Part shown: piece by piece, positions 11,738 to 13,745 of the stretch
Layout of the letters: each line of letters starts with the position of its first letter
Position numbering within the stretch: the stretch's first letter is position 1
Position numbers and translations under genes: made by a program
The notes under the pieces: generated by a model
Database searches by the model: none
Told to the model about the DNA's origin: nothing
The model's input: only the letters and a program-made list of their open reading frames with translations
Origin: an uncultured Oscillibacter sp.
GTDB lineage: Bacteria > Bacillota > Clostridia > Oscillospirales > Oscillospiraceae
Length of the DNA stretch: 13,745 nt
Assembly: GCA_910588175.1 (NCBI GenBank)
Contig: CAJUQQ010000050.1
Location: 1 to 13,745 of the forward strand
Reading direction: 5' to 3'

Positions 11738-13606
11738 CTACGCCAGCTCCGCCAGTCCCGTATAGAGCTGGTAGTACCGCCCCTTCTGGGCCAGGAGATC
11801 GTCGTGGTCGCCCCGCTCGATAATCTCCCCCTGCTCCAGGACCATGATGGCCTTGGCGTTGCGGACGGTGGAGAGCCGGTGGGCGATGACAAAGACCGTC
11901 CGCCCCGCCATGAGGCGGTCCATGCCCTTTTCAATGAGGGTTTCCGTCCGGGTGTCGATGGAGCTGGTGGCCTCGTCCAGAATCAGTACCGGGGGATTGG
12001 CGCAGGCCGCCCGGGCAATGTTCAAAAGCTGGCGCTCCCCCTGGCTGAGGCTGGCCCCGCCGCCGGAGAGGACGGTCTGGTAACCCTGGGGCAGGTGGCG
12101 GATGAATCCGTCGGCCCCCGCCAGCCGGGCGGCGGCTTCCACCTCCGCGTCCGTGGCGTCCAGGCGGCCGTAACGGATGTTGTCCGCCACGGTGCCGGTG
12201 AACAGGTGGGTGTCCTGGAGAACCACGCCCAGGGACCGGCGGAGGGACTCCTTGGCGATGTCCTTTACGTCGATGCCATCGTAGGTGATGGTTCCCCCCT
12301 GAATTTCGTAGAAGCGGTTGATGAGGCTGGTGATGGTGGTTTTCCCCGCGCCGGTGGAGCCCACGAAGGCGATCTTCTGCCCGGGCTTCGCGAAGAGGGA
12401 AACATCGTGGAGAATGGTCCGGTCCTCGTCATAGCCGAAGACCACATGGTCAAACCGCACGTCTCCCCGGAGGGGGACCAGGGTTCCGTCGGGCTTCAGC
12501 CAGGCCCAGGTGTTGTTGTCATAGTGGACCCGGGTGAGGGTACCGGCCTCGTCCTCCGCCGCCCGGACCAGGCGGACCTTGCCCTCGTCGGTCTCCGGCG
12601 GGGTCTCCATGATTTCGAAGATGCGCTCCGCGCCGGCCACGGCGGAGAGGAGGGTGTTTACCTGCTGGGAAATCTGGGTGATGGGCTGGCCCACCTGGCG
12701 GGAGTACTGGAGGAAGGCCGCCAGGCCTCCCAGGTCTCCGGTTTGAATGGCCAGGAGACCGCCCACGCAGCAGGTGACGGCGTAGTTGACATAGTTCAGG
12801 TTCCCCATGGCGGGCATCATCATCCCGGCGAAAATCTGCGCCCGGGCGGCGGCGGAGCGGTAGGCCTCGTTCCGCCGCTGGAAGTCCGCTCGGGCCTCCC
12901 CTTCGTGGTTGAAGACCTTGATGACCTTCTGCCCCTCAATCATCTCCTCAATAAAGCCGTTGACCTCGCCCAAAGCCTTCTGCTGTCCGGCGAAATACCG
13001 CCGGGAGCGGGAGCCGATGGTCTTTACCACCAGCAGCATGACCGCCAGGGTGGCGAAGGTGACCAGGGTCAGCGTAGGGCTGAGGACCAGCATCATGACG
13101 ATGGTGCCGGTGAAGTTCAGCGTGCAGGAGATGAGGCTTCCGAAGCTGTTGTTTAAAGCCTCGGAGACGGTTTCGATGTCGTTGGTGTAGCGGCTCATCA
13201 GCTCGCCGTGGGTGTGGGTGTCGAAAAATTTCAGGGGTAGGCCCTGCATCCGGCTGAACAGGTCCGCCCGGATGTTGGCCATGGTGGTCTGGGAGATATG
13301 CACCATAATCCGGCTGTAGCCAAAGGTGGCGGCGGCTCCCAGAAGATAGACCAGGGCCATAACCGCCAGCATCCTGGCCAGGCCGGGAAAGTCGCCGGGG
13401 AGGATATAGTCGTTGATGAGGGGACGAATCAGGTAGGACCCGCCCACGGTGCAGGCGGAGCTGACCACCAGCAGCACCGCCACCAGGGCCAGGTGGGGTT
13501 TATAACGGCCAAGGTACCCCATGAGCTTTCCCAGGGTGCCCCGGATGTTCTTAGGCTTGCGGAAGCCTCCGGCGGGCCCGTGAGGGCCGGGACCGTGATT
13601 AGCCAT
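11738..13606 (-). CDS. ABC exporter half-transporter (permease plus ATPase), canonical site
   Basis: A protein of 622 residues. A six-span exporter membrane domain (about 35-335) is followed by a nucleotide-binding domain: Walker A GSTGAGKTT (416-424), Q-loop Gln464, signature LSQGE (520-524), Walker B LILDE with catalytic Glu545, and H-loop His576. Between the two domains there is a 45-residue insert (about 337-381) with VHYDNNTWAWLKPDG, longer than the usual linker. The ATG is preceded by AAGGAGG at 8 nt and overlaps the stop of the upstream half-transporter by 8 nt, so the two probably form a heterodimeric multidrug- or peptide-type exporter of the BmrCD/LmrCD kind. The substrate cannot be read from the sequence. 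Confidence 0.93.
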   Translation of the reverse strand: MANHGPGPHGPAGGFRKPKNIRGTLGKLMGYLGRYKPHLALVAVLLVVSSACTVGGSYLIRPLINDYILPGDFPGLARMLAVMALVYLLGAAATFGYSRIMVHISQTTMANIRADLFSRMQGLPLKFFDTHTHGELMSRYTNDIETVSEALNNSFGSLISCTLNFTGTIVMMLVLSPTLTLVTFATLAVMLLVVKTIGSRSRRYFAGQQKALGEVNGFIEEMIEGQKVIKVFNHEGEARADFQRRNEAYRSAAARAQIFAGMMMPAMGNLNYVNYAVTCCVGGLLAIQTGDLGGLAAFLQYSRQVGQPITQISQQVNTLLSAVAGAERIFEIMETPPETDEGKVRLVRAAEDEAGTLTRVHYDNNTWAWLKPDGTLVPLRGDVRFDHVVFGYDEDRTILHDVSLFAKPGQKIAFVGSTGAGKTTITSLINRFYEIQGGTITYDGIDVKDIAKESLRRSLGVVLQDTHLFTGTVADNIRYGRLDATDAEVEAAARLAGADGFIRHLPQGYQTVLSGGGASLSQGERQLLNIARAACANPPVLILDEATSSIDTRTETLIEKGMDRLMAGRTVFVIAHRLSTVRNAKAIMVLEQGEIIERGDHDDLLAQKGRYYQLYTGLAELA

Positions 13607-13745
13607 CGATGCTCCCTCCTTCCTGCTGAGACTGGTAGACCTCCCGGTAGATGCCGCAGGTCTCCATCAGTTCTTCGTGGGTTCCCTGGGCGATGATGCG
13701 CCCGCCGTCCATCACCAGAATCAGGTCCGCCTCCCGGACGGAGGC
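13599..13745 (-). CDS. ABC exporter half-transporter, C-terminal 48 residues (partial)
   Basis: The frame is open from the window edge and ends in TAA at 13599. The encoded tail SVREADLILVMDGGRII, then GTHEELMETCGIYREVYQSQ, is the standard end of an ABC ATPase domain just after the H-loop. It overlaps the next gene by 8 nt and is the likely heterodimer partner. Whether its catalytic glutamate is degenerate, as in many heterodimeric exporters, lies outside the window. Confidence 0.9.
   Translation of the reverse strand, partial: ASVREADLILVMDGGRIIAQGTHEELMETCGIYREVYQSQQEGGSIDG

Noticed and set aside
11621..13156. 511-codon + strand frame opposite the ABC exporter
   Set aside because: Antisense shadow; the - strand protein has every ABC motif.
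1..13745. CRISPR array, rRNA or riboswitch
   Set aside because: No regularly spaced repeats, rRNA sequence or recognised aptamer consensus seen in the intergenic regions.

Overview
The window looks like chromosome from a GC-rich, spore-forming member of the Clostridia, probably Oscillospiraceae (Flavonifractor, Lawsonibacter or Pseudoflavonifractor type). The evidence is a clostridial Spo0A, GC-rich coding with strong AGGAGG ribosome sites, and four sporulation or spore genes (cwlJ, gerQ, a spoIIQ-like gene and spo0A) within 7 kb. The genus is inference; the sporulation genes are clear.

Left edge (1-1212): the 3' part of a tyrosine integrase on the + strand, lower in GC than its neighbours, followed by a hairpin-rich 200 bp that is probably the edge of an integrated element. 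1213-2534: a two-gene cwlJ-gerQ operon on the - strand (spore cortex hydrolase plus the coat protein needed for its placement), preceded by a stack of hairpin terminators. 2535-3937: a TSCPD-domain protein and a GT4 glycosyltransferase in one - strand operon. 4047-4757: a SpoIIQ-like membrane-anchored LytM protein with an intact zinc site. 4848-6985: a tightly packed NUDIX - trmN6 - rsmI operon (3-nt gap, then 4-nt overlap). 7146-8113: spo0A on the + strand, with a sigma-H-like promoter, a perfect 0A box, a sigma-A promoter and a leader hairpin upstream, and a terminator shared with the convergent operon on its right.

8118-11355: a PadR regulator and two tandem paralogous DUF2812 membrane proteins on the - strand, coupled by two ATGA overlaps. 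The promoter is near consensus, with two identical 15-bp sequences: one fills the -35/-10 spacer and the other abuts the Shine-Dalgarno. This is a readable autoregulation circuit. 11738-13745: two ABC exporter half-transporters overlapping by 8 nt, the second running off the window.

The most novel item is the 350 bp between padR and the ABC genes (11378-11727). It holds two face-to-face consensus promoters. Their predicted start sites lie at the outer ends of an imperfect inverted repeat, so both RNAs would begin with nearly the same 17 nt. Each strand has its own intrinsic terminator beyond the opposite promoter, and the + strand carries a 28-codon ORF for a basic, one-helix hydrophobic peptide with a good ribosome site. 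This is the architecture of a type I toxin-antitoxin module (toxin mRNA plus a fully overlapping antisense RNA), with a 5'-3' panhandle in each RNA. I do not recognise the peptide family.
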